Positions 44,684 to 53,998 of a DNA stretch of 64,000 nucleotides are shown here, in pieces. Positions within the stretch are counted from its first letter, which is position 1; the number at the start of each line of letters is the position of its first letter. The notes beneath the pieces were generated by a model that saw only the letters and a list, made by a program, of their open reading frames with translations, was not told the origin of the DNA and made no database searches. Source of the stretch: Candidatus Riflebacteria bacterium HGW-Riflebacteria-1 (lineage in GTDB: Bacteria > Muiribacteriota > Ozemobacteria > Ozemobacterales > Ozemobacteraceae); contig PGYB01000001.1 of NCBI GenBank assembly GCA_002839445.1, positions 131,578 to 195,577 on the forward strand. The letters are read 5' to 3'. The position numbers were made by a program, and so were the translations under genes.

Positions 44684-46390
44684 TTATCGGTTAAGCATGT
44701 GATTCAAATCGTCTTCGAGTTCCTGAATATGCCGCTGCAGTTCTTCGGCGACTACGCCAAGCTGCTGAAAACGATCGCTGATGTTCAGCCACAACGCATC
44801 CATTTCTTCCTGTTCATTGGTTCTGGCGGCAGATCCGGCAGTTGAACGCATTGTCGAGTCGTATTTGCGCTGCGCTTTGTTGTAAAGCTTTCTGGCATTG
44901 GCAAAGTTGCTCATGATCGCGATAGACGCTTTCAAGCGAGCTTCCTGAGCCTCAATCGCCTGCCTTGAGATTGCGGCGGAGACTGGAGAAACAGCCGAGA
45001 GGCTGTTGTAACTACGAATGCCCTGCTCAAGAGTCACGATTGATTCTGATATTTCGTATTCGATCTGCTGCATCTCTGTGATGGTCGAAGTGTCGACTTC
45101 TACTACAACCAGGGATTTAAGCATCGATGCAATCGTGGTCTGCTGGTCGGCAATCGCTTTCAGAAGAGCCTGTGCATCAGGAATAGCACCATTCTCGGCA
45201 AGAATCCTTGCTACACGCTGCGATAGATCGGCGAGACTTATCTGAGCCTGGTTGCAGGTATCAGCAGATTCTTTGAACCAGTCCTGGGTCTGGTTGGCAG
45301 AATTGCTTGAAAGAACGGAGCGAATCGAATCAAGATCGCTGACGACCTGCGCAAGTTCGGTTCTGATCATTTCGAGCTCGGACTGAAATTCGTCGCTGAT
45401 AGCCGAAGTTCGGAACTGGTAGCGCATCATGCGGGCAGCTTCGGCCTGAAAGCTGGTCTGAGCAGCAATAGAAGAGGACATTTCCCTTATCAGAGAGTTC
45501 AACTGTGCGCGCTGGTCGTTGCTGAGGCCTTCTGTTTCCATGGCAGCATCAATTCTGCGTTTGGAGTTATTGAGCACCAGAAGGTTCTCCATGACGACGC
45601 CGACAAAGCGTTCAGCTGAGGTTCGCAATGCTACGGCGTCGGCAAGCTCGACCTTTTCCTGGCCCATCAGATTCTGGAAGGTTTCATTCAGCTTGCTGTA
45701 TTCAGCGGCTGAAGACTCGTTGATGTTTCTAAAAATCTCGGGCAAATCGTTGACATCAATAGATTCGCCAAGACGCGAAAGATCTTCTTCCCACTTGCTC
45801 TGCTCAGCCTGAATATCGATCTGAATCTTTTCGGGCTTGGCATCTTTTTTTATGACAATCTCTTCGCCTTCTTCAACGATAAATTCTTCACCGGTTTCCT
45901 TTACCCGCACATTGGCCTGACCACGCATGACGGCCACGCGGTCTTCCTGGGATCCGGGGTCACTTGAACAGGTGATGTTTGTGCCTTTGATGCCGGCTAC
46001 GGCCTGTGCCATTTCGACTTCCATCGAGCCGTCGGCAACCATCTTCTTGAGGTTTACCCACACGTTGCCAGCAACCAGACCGACTTTGCTTTCGCGCTCA
46101 TTGGCGATATCAAGCACTATGACGGTGTCTTCTTTCATAACGAAGGTGGTCATGTCAGAAAAACTGAGAATCGCACCGGATTTTGGCAGGGTACGAATGC
46201 GATCATCGTGCTTTAAAGAGGTTTTCAGCTCGGCAAAAACATAAGCATCGTCGTCGTCTGAGTTCTGGCGAACATTCACTTCGCCGTGCATGTCACCAAA
46301 CCTGACAATAGCGTTTTCATTCTGAGTAAAGCCGGGTGAAAGAGAAAAAACAAACGCAACAAACAGCAGGAGCAGACCAATCCGCTTCAT
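44684..46390 (-). CDS. Secreted FecR-domain protein, paralogue 1
   Basis: After a signal peptide (MKRIGLLLLFVAFVF, cut near residue 20) comes a FecR-type beta domain (about 25-175) with the signature run SGAILSFSDMTTFVMKEDT and VAGIKGTNITCSS. The remaining 380 residues are long helices, likely coiled coils. Classical FecR proteins are membrane-spanning anti-sigma regulators; this one has no transmembrane helix beyond the signal and no sigma factor beside it, so a structural or scaffold role in the periplasm is more likely. The ATG at 46390 has GAGGAG upstream; the frame runs back to 46420. It heads a unit with the beta-barrel and the lipoprotein. Confidence 0.88.
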   Translation of the reverse strand: MKRIGLLLLFVAFVFSLSPGFTQNENAIVRFGDMHGEVNVRQNSDDDDAYVFAELKTSLKHDDRIRTLPKSGAILSFSDMTTFVMKEDTVIVLDIANERESKVGLVAGNVWVNLKKMVADGSMEVEMAQAVAGIKGTNITCSSDPGSQEDRVAVMRGQANVRVKETGEEFIVEEGEEIVIKKDAKPEKIQIDIQAEQSKWEEDLSRLGESIDVNDLPEIFRNINESSAAEYSKLNETFQNLMGQEKVELADAVALRTSAERFVGVVMENLLVLNNSKRRIDAAMETEGLSNDQRAQLNSLIREMSSSIAAQTSFQAEAARMMRYQFRTSAISDEFQSELEMIRTELAQVVSDLDSIRSVLSSNSANQTQDWFKESADTCNQAQISLADLSQRVARILAENGAIPDAQALLKAIADQQTTIASMLKSLVVVEVDTSTITEMQQIEYEISESIVTLEQGIRSYNSLSAVSPVSAAISRQAIEAQEARLKASIAIMSNFANARKLYNKAQRKYDSTMRSTAGSAARTNEQEEMDALWLNISDRFQQLGVVAEELQRHIQELEDDLNHMLNR

Positions 46391-46582
46391 ATCTATGAAA
46401 CTCCTCGTAAAAGCATTCAATTTTTGTCTATAGGGTGTAGCTTAAACACTTGTTGTTAACATGCTACAATCTGCAGGGTCAAGAAAAATATTGGCGACGC
46501 TCACTCTATCTGCAACTTGCAATATTCGAGTTCGTTGAGATTAGCTCAGATGGCTTTTTGGCCACGGACGGCTTTATACATT

Positions 46583-46602
46583 TGCGCCACAGGAATGGCG
46601 CA
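46583..46602. repeat. Short inverted repeat
   Basis: tgcgcca and tggcgca flank a 6-nt spacer, and the match continues loosely outward (ttt and aaa). No T run follows, so it is not a typical terminator. Confidence 0.4.
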
Positions 46603-46809
46603 CAAATGTGCCGCCTTCGGCATACCGCTTCGCTCGCAATGAGGCACCCCAGTCTGAGCACGTCAAGGTTCTGTCCGCTTCTATCCTTATGTTCACCGGC
46701 ACTTGGCCACCTATGTCAGAGCCATAAGACGGGCCTGAGCTGATCTTAAATTTGCACAATATTGCAGGGCCCTCAGTTGCTCCGCAGCAATTCTCGGTCA
46801 AAATCAATC

Positions 46810-46904
46810 GTCATTCTGCGCGGAGCCTTCAGGCGAAGTCGCAGAATCCACTTTTTAGCTCTTTTCTGGATCCTGCGACTGCACTCCGCTTCGCGCAGGA
46901 TGAC
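46810..46904 (+). repeat. Dispersed repeat C, copy 2
   Basis: Longer relative of 25266-25347. It opens gtcattctgcgc and closes ttcgcgcaggatgac, a near inverted repeat of about 12 bp, with tctggatcctgcgactgc inside. This matches the general form of short palindromic interspersed elements. Confidence 0.65.
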
Positions 46905-46955
46905 GAATAAAAAAGCTCCTGCCAAGGCCGTAATGGCCAGACAGGAGCCTTTATT
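46905..46955 (-). terminator. Terminator of FecR paralogue 2
   Basis: On the minus strand ggctcctg pairs with caggagc around an inner ggcc-gtaat-ggcc stem, followed by a run of T residues (cttttttatt). It lies about 15 bp beyond the stop at 46971. Confidence 0.85.
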
Positions 46956-46970
46956 AAATCTGTTTAATCT

Positions 46971-48635
46971 TTACTTCAGATAAGTACTAAGCTGACTTTC
47001 GAGATCTGCAATGTTTGACTCCAGCTCGGTAGAAACCGCGCCGAGCTGCTGAAAGCGGTCACTGATATTCTGCCAGGTCTGTTCAATCTCTTCCATCTCG
47101 GCCGTGCGAAATTTTGCGCCGCTGGCAGCCTTCATGGTTGTTTGATACAGACGTTGCGCTTTGAGATATTGCCTTCTCACTTTGGCAAAATTGTCCAGCA
47201 CCTTGACCGAAGACACAAAGCGCTTCTCTTTCTCGGGCAGTGTGGCACCGCCCAGACTGTTAAACGCAGCAATTTCGTTCTGCAGAACCACCATCTGGCT
47301 AGAAATGACATCGTCGATCTGCGAAAACTCGGTAATTGTCGCTGAATCGATTTCGACCACAGCGAGCGACCTGATCATGGTTGCAATTGAGTTGCGCTGA
47401 TCAGCGATGTTTTTTAAGATTGCCTGAAGCTCAACAGAAGTCGGGTTCTGGCTTAACAACTCGCTCACCTTCTGCTGCAGTTGATCAAGAGCGCTGAGAG
47501 CCGCAGCACAAGCCTGGGTGGACTCTTGAAACCAGTCCTGGGTCTGGCCGGCCGGGCTAGCAGAAAGAACGGCCCTGACAGCATCAACGTCGGCGGTGGC
47601 TTGTGCCAGTTCAGTGCGCAACATTTCGAGTTCGGCGCTGATGTCTTCGGTTACTGACGATGTCTTAAACTGATAGCGCATAATTTTTGCAATTTCATTC
47701 TGGTAGCCTTGCTGACGAGCCATTACTGCGGCGACATTCTTCAAGTGACCGGCCAGCATAACTCTATTGGCAGCAGTAATATCGGGTGTCTGCAGAGCTG
47801 TATCAACCTTTCGCCGAATACTTGCAAGAATAAGTGCGTCTTCCAGGAGTACACCGACAAAACGCTCGGCACTCATACGAATTTCCATTGCTGATTCTGG
47901 ATCAACTCTTTCCATTGCAATGAGGCGTCGGAAAATTTCGTTGATTCTGGCAAATTCAGACCCCTCACTGTCAAGAATGCCTCTCAATGCATCCGGTATC
48001 TCGTTCATCTGGATCTCTTCGCCAAGCCGCGAGACCGCTTCTTCCCATTTCTTCTGTTCGGCCGCAACGTCGATCTCTATCTTTTCGGTCTTACCGCCTG
48101 ATTTGACGATGAGTTCTTCACCTTCTTTAACCTCTACTCGTTGCTGTGTTTGCTTGATCAATACTGAAGCTACACCGCGCAAAACCTGAATTCGATCTTC
48201 GCCACCCCTGGTCGAACAGGTAATATTTGTGCCTTTGAGACCGGCGACCGCCTGGCTCATTTCGATTTCCATTGAGCCGTCAGCCACCATTTTTTTGAGA
48301 TTGACCCAGATATTACCGGCTACCAGGCCAATCTTGGTATTTTTTTCGTTGGCAATGTCAAGAACGATGACGCTGTCTTCTTTCATGACGAAAGTCGACA
48401 TGTCGGAAAAGCTCAATATGGCGCCTGATTTTGGCAGGGTTTTTATGCGGTCGTCATGTTTGAGAGGGGTCTTGAGTTCGGCAAATATGTAAGCATCGTC
48501 GTCTTCTGAGTTCGGGCGCACATTTACCTCGCCATGCAGGTCGCCAAACCTGACGATCGCATTGTCATCAGCGGCAAAAGCAGGGCTGAAAGAAAGCAAA
48601 AACGCGACCAGCAGCAACAAACTAATCCGTTTCAT
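46971..48635 (-). CDS. Secreted FecR-domain protein, paralogue 2
   Basis: This 554-residue protein matches paralogue 1 over its length: signal peptide MKRISLLLLVAFLL, the same FGDLHGEVNVRPNSEDDDA and KHDDRIKTLPKSGAI blocks in the FecR domain, then long helices with matching QTQDWFQES and ISDRFQQLGAVSTELE segments. The two clearly arose by tandem duplication and are separated by a 580-bp repeat-bearing gap. The ATG at 48635 has GAGGAG upstream; a start at 48653 is less well placed. It has its own terminator and so is a separate unit from paralogue 1. Function unknown; see paralogue 1. Confidence 0.88.
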   Translation of the reverse strand: MKRISLLLLVAFLLSFSPAFAADDNAIVRFGDLHGEVNVRPNSEDDDAYIFAELKTPLKHDDRIKTLPKSGAILSFSDMSTFVMKEDSVIVLDIANEKNTKIGLVAGNIWVNLKKMVADGSMEIEMSQAVAGLKGTNITCSTRGGEDRIQVLRGVASVLIKQTQQRVEVKEGEELIVKSGGKTEKIEIDVAAEQKKWEEAVSRLGEEIQMNEIPDALRGILDSEGSEFARINEIFRRLIAMERVDPESAMEIRMSAERFVGVLLEDALILASIRRKVDTALQTPDITAANRVMLAGHLKNVAAVMARQQGYQNEIAKIMRYQFKTSSVTEDISAELEMLRTELAQATADVDAVRAVLSASPAGQTQDWFQESTQACAAALSALDQLQQKVSELLSQNPTSVELQAILKNIADQRNSIATMIRSLAVVEIDSATITEFSQIDDVISSQMVVLQNEIAAFNSLGGATLPEKEKRFVSSVKVLDNFAKVRRQYLKAQRLYQTTMKAASGAKFRTAEMEEIEQTWQNISDRFQQLGAVSTELESNIADLESQLSTYLK

Positions 48636-48755
48636 TATTGCGGGACTCCTCATCCTAAAGCTATCTGTGGCTTAATTAATGTCTTTAACTTTAATAGCTA
48701 ACACGAACCTGCCGCCAGGTCAAATATTTGCTGCTGTTAATCTGCGCGCGCGAAT

Positions 48756-50717
48756 TTACTTGATCGTACGGGCTACAGAACCGGTGTTTCCGGCATTGTC
48801 AAGCACCTGCAAGGTTACTTTATGATTGCTGCCTGGTGGCCTGACCACGTAGATCTCTGATTTATCAGGATCTGAGTAGACCTCGGCTTTTTTGCCGGCG
48901 ACCGTCGCGCTGGCGCTCAAATAATCAACCCCTTCGCCAAGGTCAGAGACCTTGAACACGTATACCGGGCCGAGGTGATATTCGCTGCTCTTTCGAGAAT
49001 AGCTGAGCACAGGCGCGATAAGGTCTTCGAGAATAACATAGCTGCCACCGGCGCGGGTGGAAAAGGACAGCGCGCCCTGTTCAACCTTTTCGCCGTTGTG
49101 AGAATAGTTGCCGCCAGCAGAAACGTTATAGATACCGAGTTTCTGCATGTTACCAGAATAGTTTTCGGGATTGATGGTAACTTTTACCTCGGCATCAAAA
49201 ACCTTGTCAGTGGGCGAAAGGGTCCAGATAGCACTAAAAGGTCTGAGATGACCGCGTTTTGCATTGCCGCCCGGAGCTGCCTTGTGATCGCTCTTTGTCA
49301 GACTGCAGAACATCGGGAAATGCAGGGAGTTTTTGGCAAACACCGCTTTTGCACCCGGTTGCATCGCCATGGTTGCGCCGTTAGAGTCGATTAACAGAGA
49401 TTCAGCAAGAACTCTGGTATCACCGATCCAGGCGCCACCCTGCCAGCGTTTATCTTTCGGAAAAGCGATCTCGATTCTATTGCCAGGCAAAAGCGCTTTA
49501 AGCGCAGCATTTGCTCCGCTGCCGTCTCGACAAAGCACAACGCCGGCGCGGGCTGCAGACTGCTTTTGCGACTTCCCCAGATTGCCAATGACTACCAGTG
49601 TGTGTTCTGTCTGTTCAAAATGGCTGAATACAAAGCCAGTCATTTCTTCGGCGCTGATTGCATTGCTGAAATCAACAGACTGATAGACAATGGCGCCGGC
49701 AGCAGAAATGCGGTTACCACCAAAATCTTCGGCGGCAACCACAAACTCGGTGCAGGCCGGGTCGGCAGCACCGGGTTCAAGCAAGCCACTCCAGGCGGGG
49801 TAGCCTGCCGCAAAATACAGAGTGTCAAATGGCCATTTGAACAGGGTATAAACATAACCTGTTCCTTTCTGGTTCGATTTGAAATAATCGTAAACCCAGG
49901 TGGCCTGTCGGCTCTGCTCGTAACTGTAGCGCTGAAAAACCCTTTCGAGCAGTTGTTTTCCACCAACCTTGAGACTGACATTCTCGACACCATAGCTGTT
50001 GCCATCGCCGTTTGTGTCAGAAATTCCCGCCTGCAGGCCTATTTTGCCTGATACCGCAGGAACAGGAGCCAACTTATATGTGGTGGCAGACTTTTTTTCG
50101 AGTGCATAGCGTTTTGGCAAAAAACTGCCGTCGATTACGCAGGCATGCGACATCGGTTCAATATAAAAGTGATGAAATGACGGAATAATGCGGTCAACAG
50201 GGCGATAGCCAAAGAGCGCCGGCGCCAGGGGTTCGTCAGAAAAATTGCGTATTTCAAAGTGCAGATGCGGCGGACCGCTGCCGCTCTCGCCAGAAAGTGC
50301 CACCACCTGCCCCTTTTTAACCGGAAAGCGGTCGGCGCCAAAAAAATCGTTTATACCATGCCGACTGCCCATTTTTTGGAGCTTGGCGTCAACATAATCC
50401 TTGAGCGGGCCCTGAAAATCCTGAAGATGGCCATAGACAACTCTTGCATTAATGCTCGGATGATCAATGTAGAGCGCATAACCATAGCCGCGGTGCTGCA
50501 CCCCGACTCTCGAAACGAAACCGTCAGCAATTGCCAGCACTGGCAGACCATTCTTGCGTTGCGTGCGCAGATCAATGCCGGCGTGCAACCGCATGCCACG
50601 AAATTCAGCGAAGCTCGAACTCTGTGAAATATCTATTTTAAGCGGCCAGACCACCGGTTCGGCGGCTGACGCGGTGCAGAACGATAACACCAGCAACAGA
50701 CTACAGATGTATTTCAC
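48756..50717 (-). CDS. M23 family metallopeptidase with C-terminal beta domains
   Basis: A predicted peptidoglycan-directed or related endopeptidase. After a signal peptide (cut near ASAAE, residue 20) the M23 (LytM) domain carries the zinc ligands His45 and Asp49 (RLHAGIDLR) and His153 in PPHLHFEIRN, with the assisting His97 (VYGHLQ) and His151, so it should be active. About 450 further residues are beta-rich, the last part (about 560-653; APVLSYSRKSSEY and LQVLDNAGNTGS) resembling Ig-like units. Start is GTG with AAGGAG 7 bp upstream. It is 120 bp before the FecR paralogue 2 gene. Confidence 0.9.
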   Translation of the reverse strand: MKYICSLLLVLSFCTASAAEPVVWPLKIDISQSSSFAEFRGMRLHAGIDLRTQRKNGLPVLAIADGFVSRVGVQHRGYGYALYIDHPSINARVVYGHLQDFQGPLKDYVDAKLQKMGSRHGINDFFGADRFPVKKGQVVALSGESGSGPPHLHFEIRNFSDEPLAPALFGYRPVDRIIPSFHHFYIEPMSHACVIDGSFLPKRYALEKKSATTYKLAPVPAVSGKIGLQAGISDTNGDGNSYGVENVSLKVGGKQLLERVFQRYSYEQSRQATWVYDYFKSNQKGTGYVYTLFKWPFDTLYFAAGYPAWSGLLEPGAADPACTEFVVAAEDFGGNRISAAGAIVYQSVDFSNAISAEEMTGFVFSHFEQTEHTLVVIGNLGKSQKQSAARAGVVLCRDGSGANAALKALLPGNRIEIAFPKDKRWQGGAWIGDTRVLAESLLIDSNGATMAMQPGAKAVFAKNSLHFPMFCSLTKSDHKAAPGGNAKRGHLRPFSAIWTLSPTDKVFDAEVKVTINPENYSGNMQKLGIYNVSAGGNYSHNGEKVEQGALSFSTRAGGSYVILEDLIAPVLSYSRKSSEYHLGPVYVFKVSDLGEGVDYLSASATVAGKKAEVYSDPDKSEIYVVRPPGSNHKVTLQVLDNAGNTGSVARTIK

Positions 50718-51004
50718 AGCAGGCTCCTTGATTAATCACTTATTGCCAATTCGCAGACAACTATTCCGAGTGAACAGAATACCCTCTGCACACTCAAATT
50801 GCAACCCGGCGACAGTGCCTTTCCGGCAACAGTATGCACAGAATCTGATTGTTAACTGATTCGGGCAGCAGCAAAAAATTGCATTCGCTCAGGCCTTTCA
50901 ACAGCTGTTTATGCTTTTTTCTTTAAAAAAGTACTAAGGCTTCGGAAAAATCATGACGATAGAGATAATGGGAAACTATAAAAAAAATGAAAGGAGGTGA
51001 AACA

Positions 51005-53098
51005 ATGAACAACGACCTTTTAGCAGGTATTTTAGTTGGTCTTCCTGGCGAATTGCCGGTAAGCAGGTCGAAAAATAGCAACAACCCTTCAGAATCAGGC
51101 AGTTTCACGCTGCTTCTGCGCGACCGCATAGCAGAGGAAGCTACGGCTGGCATGACCGGAGAAGTCGCCAACAATAGAAGAAGCTATTCCGTTGCCGGAA
51201 CCAATGACATAAACCCGTTTCTGAGCGCGAGAGTCTACTCTTCTGACAACAGAGCACGCAACGACGCACTGCTGCCTGTGAACCGCGAGAACCGCTGGAA
51301 CGTGAAAGCAATCAAAACTGTATCTGCAGATAAAGATGCTGCTGGATCCGTCGATGGAAGTGCTTCAAAAAGGCGTGACGCCGAAAATGCAGCCAAAGAC
51401 AAAATTACAGAATCGCAGCAGAGCGCCAGTGCTCGAGCCTCTTTCGCTAAGGCGCGTGAAGATGCAGCAACCGAAGACAACGCCGCAACAGCTGCTTCTG
51501 ACAGGCGCGAGACCGCGGCTTCTGAAAGAAATGAAGCAGTAGTCTCCGAAATTGATGAAGCAAACGTTCTGGAAACTGTTGCAGCTCTGGCGGCCGCTAT
51601 TGAAGAAGCCAGTCTCTCGTCAGATGAAGCAGCGATCGTTAACGCTGATGCGCTGTCTGAGGCTGCAGCTGAAAAATCAGAAAACGCTCAAGTTAACGCA
51701 GATGCTGAAAATAAACTTGCCGTAACAAACAGCCAGCAAACACTCACGACACAAATAGCCAGAATCGAAGAACTGCTCGGGGCATTTTCTCCAGAAGTGA
51801 AAGCGGCGATGATTGAAACCTTGCAGCAGCTTTCGCCCGAAGATCTTGAGATTGCTGCTGAGTCTTCAGCTGAATTCTGTCAAAAGCTGTCTGAACTGGT
51901 GAGCGAGATGCCAGATTCAGCAGAAAAAGACAAGTTGCTGGGAATGCTTGAGTCAGCAGAATTTCTGCAGATGATGCAGGCATTGTCAGCTCAGAACAGT
52001 AACTCAGCGTCATCAGATCCGACCGGCCTCACCGCGGACAAAGCGGCTGAGAATATGGTCGCAACAAGCGACAAGGCAACTGCCGCTCAAAGCGCGACAG
52101 CGACAATTGACGCGCAGCAAAGCGCCGACAGTAACGCGGCTATGAAGTCTGAAACAGGCGACGATGAAATCTCCACGAAAGAACAGGACCAGGCAGAGCG
52201 CAGGGAAACCGCTAAGAATACCAGTGACAAGAATGTCGACACGCAAAAGAAGACGGTGACGTTAGAGCAGGAAGGCGGTAAAGAGAGCCTGCGCGAAGAG
52301 TTCAAACGTCTGAACCAGTTGTCTGATAGCAGTTCTACTGAGAATCAGCAACCGGCAACGACAGAAGAACCCGCACTCGCCAGCAAAACCGGCCACCCGA
52401 CGACAGCCGCACCAGCAGTGACTCCAGAACAGGCAAAAACAGCGATTGAAGAAGCAGCGAAAAAGTTCTTCACTCTGTTTAATGAAAAGGCAGCTGGTGG
52501 TGAGCGCGCGGCCACAGCCGAAACCTACTCTCCTGAAGCGATTAAACGACATTCCGGCATGAGCAACAATAGTGCAGGCAATGGAGGCAACGGATTTTCC
52601 TCACATACCGGCACTCCCGCAAGTTCAATGAGCGCAGCCAGACCGGCAACACCAGTTCCGGCCGCCAATCAGATCTTCAGTCAGATGCTTGAAAAAGCAG
52701 AATACCTGAAGACCCAGAATGGCAGCAAGGTTCTCAACATGGAGTTCGACCCCGGTGAGCTTGGCAAGCTCGAGATGGAACTTACCTCCAGGGATGGAAC
52801 GGTATCAGCTCGAATTTCGGCCGAAAGTGCTCTCGCCAAGGCGCAGCTCGAAGAACTGGCCCCCCAGATCAAAGAGCAGCTTCTTAACCAGGGCGTAAAT
52901 TTGACCGAAATAACTGTGGACATTTCGTCGAGAAATCCCGATGAAAGTAACAGAGATCAGATGTCTGGCGGAAAAGGCAAATCCAGTCGTATTCAGGCGG
53001 CAGAAAAAGAAGCTGCCGAAGCGATTATCAGAAAGAATATTCTGCCAAATCTGAGACGGGCTGCGCTTAATATCAAGGCAGTTGACCTGACTGTATAG
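51005..53098 (+). CDS. fliK: Flagellar hook-length control protein FliK
   Basis: FliK is a secreted ruler that sets hook length and switches the export gate through FlhB. The 697-residue protein has a long, Ala/Glu/Ser-rich, disordered N-terminal part and the conserved C-terminal hook-domain (about 580-660; VLNMEFDPGELGKLEMEL and LNQGVNLTEITVDIS). AGGAGG lies 7 bp before the ATG at 51005; the upstream ATG at 50987 overlaps that site and is rejected. It is the first gene of the flagellar block. A weak sigma-28-like pair (taag, 16 bp, gacgatag) lies about 45 bp upstream, not strong enough to call. Confidence 0.93.
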   Translation: MNNDLLAGILVGLPGELPVSRSKNSNNPSESGSFTLLLRDRIAEEATAGMTGEVANNRRSYSVAGTNDINPFLSARVYSSDNRARNDALLPVNRENRWNVKAIKTVSADKDAAGSVDGSASKRRDAENAAKDKITESQQSASARASFAKAREDAATEDNAATAASDRRETAASERNEAVVSEIDEANVLETVAALAAAIEEASLSSDEAAIVNADALSEAAAEKSENAQVNADAENKLAVTNSQQTLTTQIARIEELLGAFSPEVKAAMIETLQQLSPEDLEIAAESSAEFCQKLSELVSEMPDSAEKDKLLGMLESAEFLQMMQALSAQNSNSASSDPTGLTADKAAENMVATSDKATAAQSATATIDAQQSADSNAAMKSETGDDEISTKEQDQAERRETAKNTSDKNVDTQKKTVTLEQEGGKESLREEFKRLNQLSDSSSTENQQPATTEEPALASKTGHPTTAAPAVTPEQAKTAIEEAAKKFFTLFNEKAAGGERAATAETYSPEAIKRHSGMSNNSAGNGGNGFSSHTGTPASSMSAARPATPVPAANQIFSQMLEKAEYLKTQNGSKVLNMEFDPGELGKLEMELTSRDGTVSARISAESALAKAQLEELAPQIKEQLLNQGVNLTEITVDISSRNPDESNRDQMSGGKGKSSRIQAAEKEAAEAIIRKNILPNLRRAALNIKAVDLTV

Positions 53099-53108
53099 GA
53101 GGCAATAG

Positions 53109-53552
53109 ATGGCTATCGAAACTGTAAACATTCCCGAAGGCGGGTTGAATCTGACAACGTCGAGAACGCCCAAGTCAGAACTTGGCAAAAATGACTTTCT
53201 CAAACTTCTGACGCAGCAGCTCAAAAACCAGGACCCGATGAATCCGATGCAGGACATGGACTTTATTGGCCAGATGTCGAGCTTCAGCTCACTCGAGCAG
53301 ATGATGAACATGAACAAATCGCTTGAATCATTCATAAGTACGTTCTCGTCGAACTCGCAGACCCAGGCAATGATGTATCTCGGCACAACTGTAACGGTTC
53401 AAAATAGCAGCATGAGCGAACCCATGACAGGGGTGGTTGATATGGTCGGCTTCAAAAATGGCAAGCCATATCTGAAAGTTGATGATCTGGCCTTCGACCT
53501 TACAGACGTCCAGCTTGTAAGCCCGACGCTTTACGAGGTTCCGCGCGCCTGA
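53109..53552 (+). CDS. flgD: Flagellar hook capping protein FlgD (short form)
   Basis: FlgD caps the growing hook and is removed when the hook is complete. The 147-residue protein has the conserved N-terminal part (LGKNDFLKLLTQQLKNQDP and SSFSSLEQMMNMNKSL) and a short tudor-like beta region (GTTVTVQNSS to LTDVQLVSPT). The Ig-like part of longer enterobacterial FlgD is missing, as in Bacillus-type FlgD. It follows fliK after 10 bp with GGAGG in the gap. The usual neighbour order fliK-flgD-TIGR02530-flgE is kept. Confidence 0.94.
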   Translation: MAIETVNIPEGGLNLTTSRTPKSELGKNDFLKLLTQQLKNQDPMNPMQDMDFIGQMSSFSSLEQMMNMNKSLESFISTFSSNSQTQAMMYLGTTVTVQNSSMSEPMTGVVDMVGFKNGKPYLKVDDLAFDLTDVQLVSPTLYEVPRA

Positions 53553-53599
53553 CGCATTCAGGCTACTTGACAACTTAATCTGACTTGACGAGGCAAATC

Positions 53600-53998
53600 A
53601 TGGATCCCAGACTGATGATCGGTCCGCAAGGGCCGCAGCTGACGGGAATCAGGCCTGCGAAGAGCGGTAGCGCAACCGGCAGTCTGCCAGGCGCAGCGAC
53701 CTTCGGCGACCTTTTCCAGAAAGCTGTAACCGAACCGCAACAGTTTCGCATCAGTGCCCATGCCCAGAAGCGCCTCACGGAAAGAAACATCAACATGAAC
53801 CCTGCCCTGGAAAACTCGCTTAAACGAGCATTTTCAGAGCTTGAAACAAAAGGTGCCAGAGATTCACTGGTGATTACCAAAGAGGGCGCCTTTGTCGTGA
53901 ATGTTCCGAGCCGCACGCTTGTAACGGTAATGGGAATTGATGAAATGCGAAACGGTATGGTGACCAATATAGACAGTGTGAGTATGAAGTATGGATAA
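53600..53998 (+). CDS. Flagellar operon protein, TIGR02530 family
   Basis: The 132-residue protein matches the small family found between flgD and flgE in Firmicutes-type flagellar operons. The key region is FRISAHAQKRLTERNINM at about residues 50-68, followed by KGARDSLVITKEGAFVVNVPSRTLVTV. It is cytoplasmic. Its role is not firmly known; relatives have been linked to hook assembly or regulation. I chose the ATG at 53600, with ACGAGG upstream, over the TTG at 53585. The 333-bp gap to flgE carries the hairpin-rich leader. Confidence 0.85.
   Translation: MDPRLMIGPQGPQLTGIRPAKSGSATGSLPGAATFGDLFQKAVTEPQQFRISAHAQKRLTERNINMNPALENSLKRAFSELETKGARDSLVITKEGAFVVNVPSRTLVTVMGIDEMRNGMVTNIDSVSMKYG

Larger units (their letters stand above)
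46391..46970. other. Intergenic stretch between FecR paralogues
   Basis: 580 bp without a credible gene. It contains an inverted repeat at 46583-46602, repeat C copy 2 at 46810-46904 and the terminator of paralogue 2. The promoter of paralogue 1 should lie near 46420-46480. Short open frames on both strands lack ribosome sites. Confidence 0.55.

Noticed and set aside
46574..46807. 77-codon minus-strand open frame with four Cys
   Set aside because: TTG start without a ribosome site, in a repeat-bearing gap; no sign of coding beyond openness.
46590..46900. tRNA or small RNA gene between the FecR paralogues
   Set aside because: No cloverleaf or known RNA consensus could be drawn; the signals are explained by inverted repeats and repeat C.
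44684..48635. FecR genes as an iron-uptake signalling locus
   Set aside because: No sigma factor, TonB-dependent receptor plug or siderophore gene is nearby and the proteins lack the anti-sigma membrane topology.
50935..50962. Sigma-28-like promoter before fliK (taag, 16 bp, gacgatag)
   Set aside because: Both boxes deviate from the consensus and the sigma-28 specificity of this organism is unknown.
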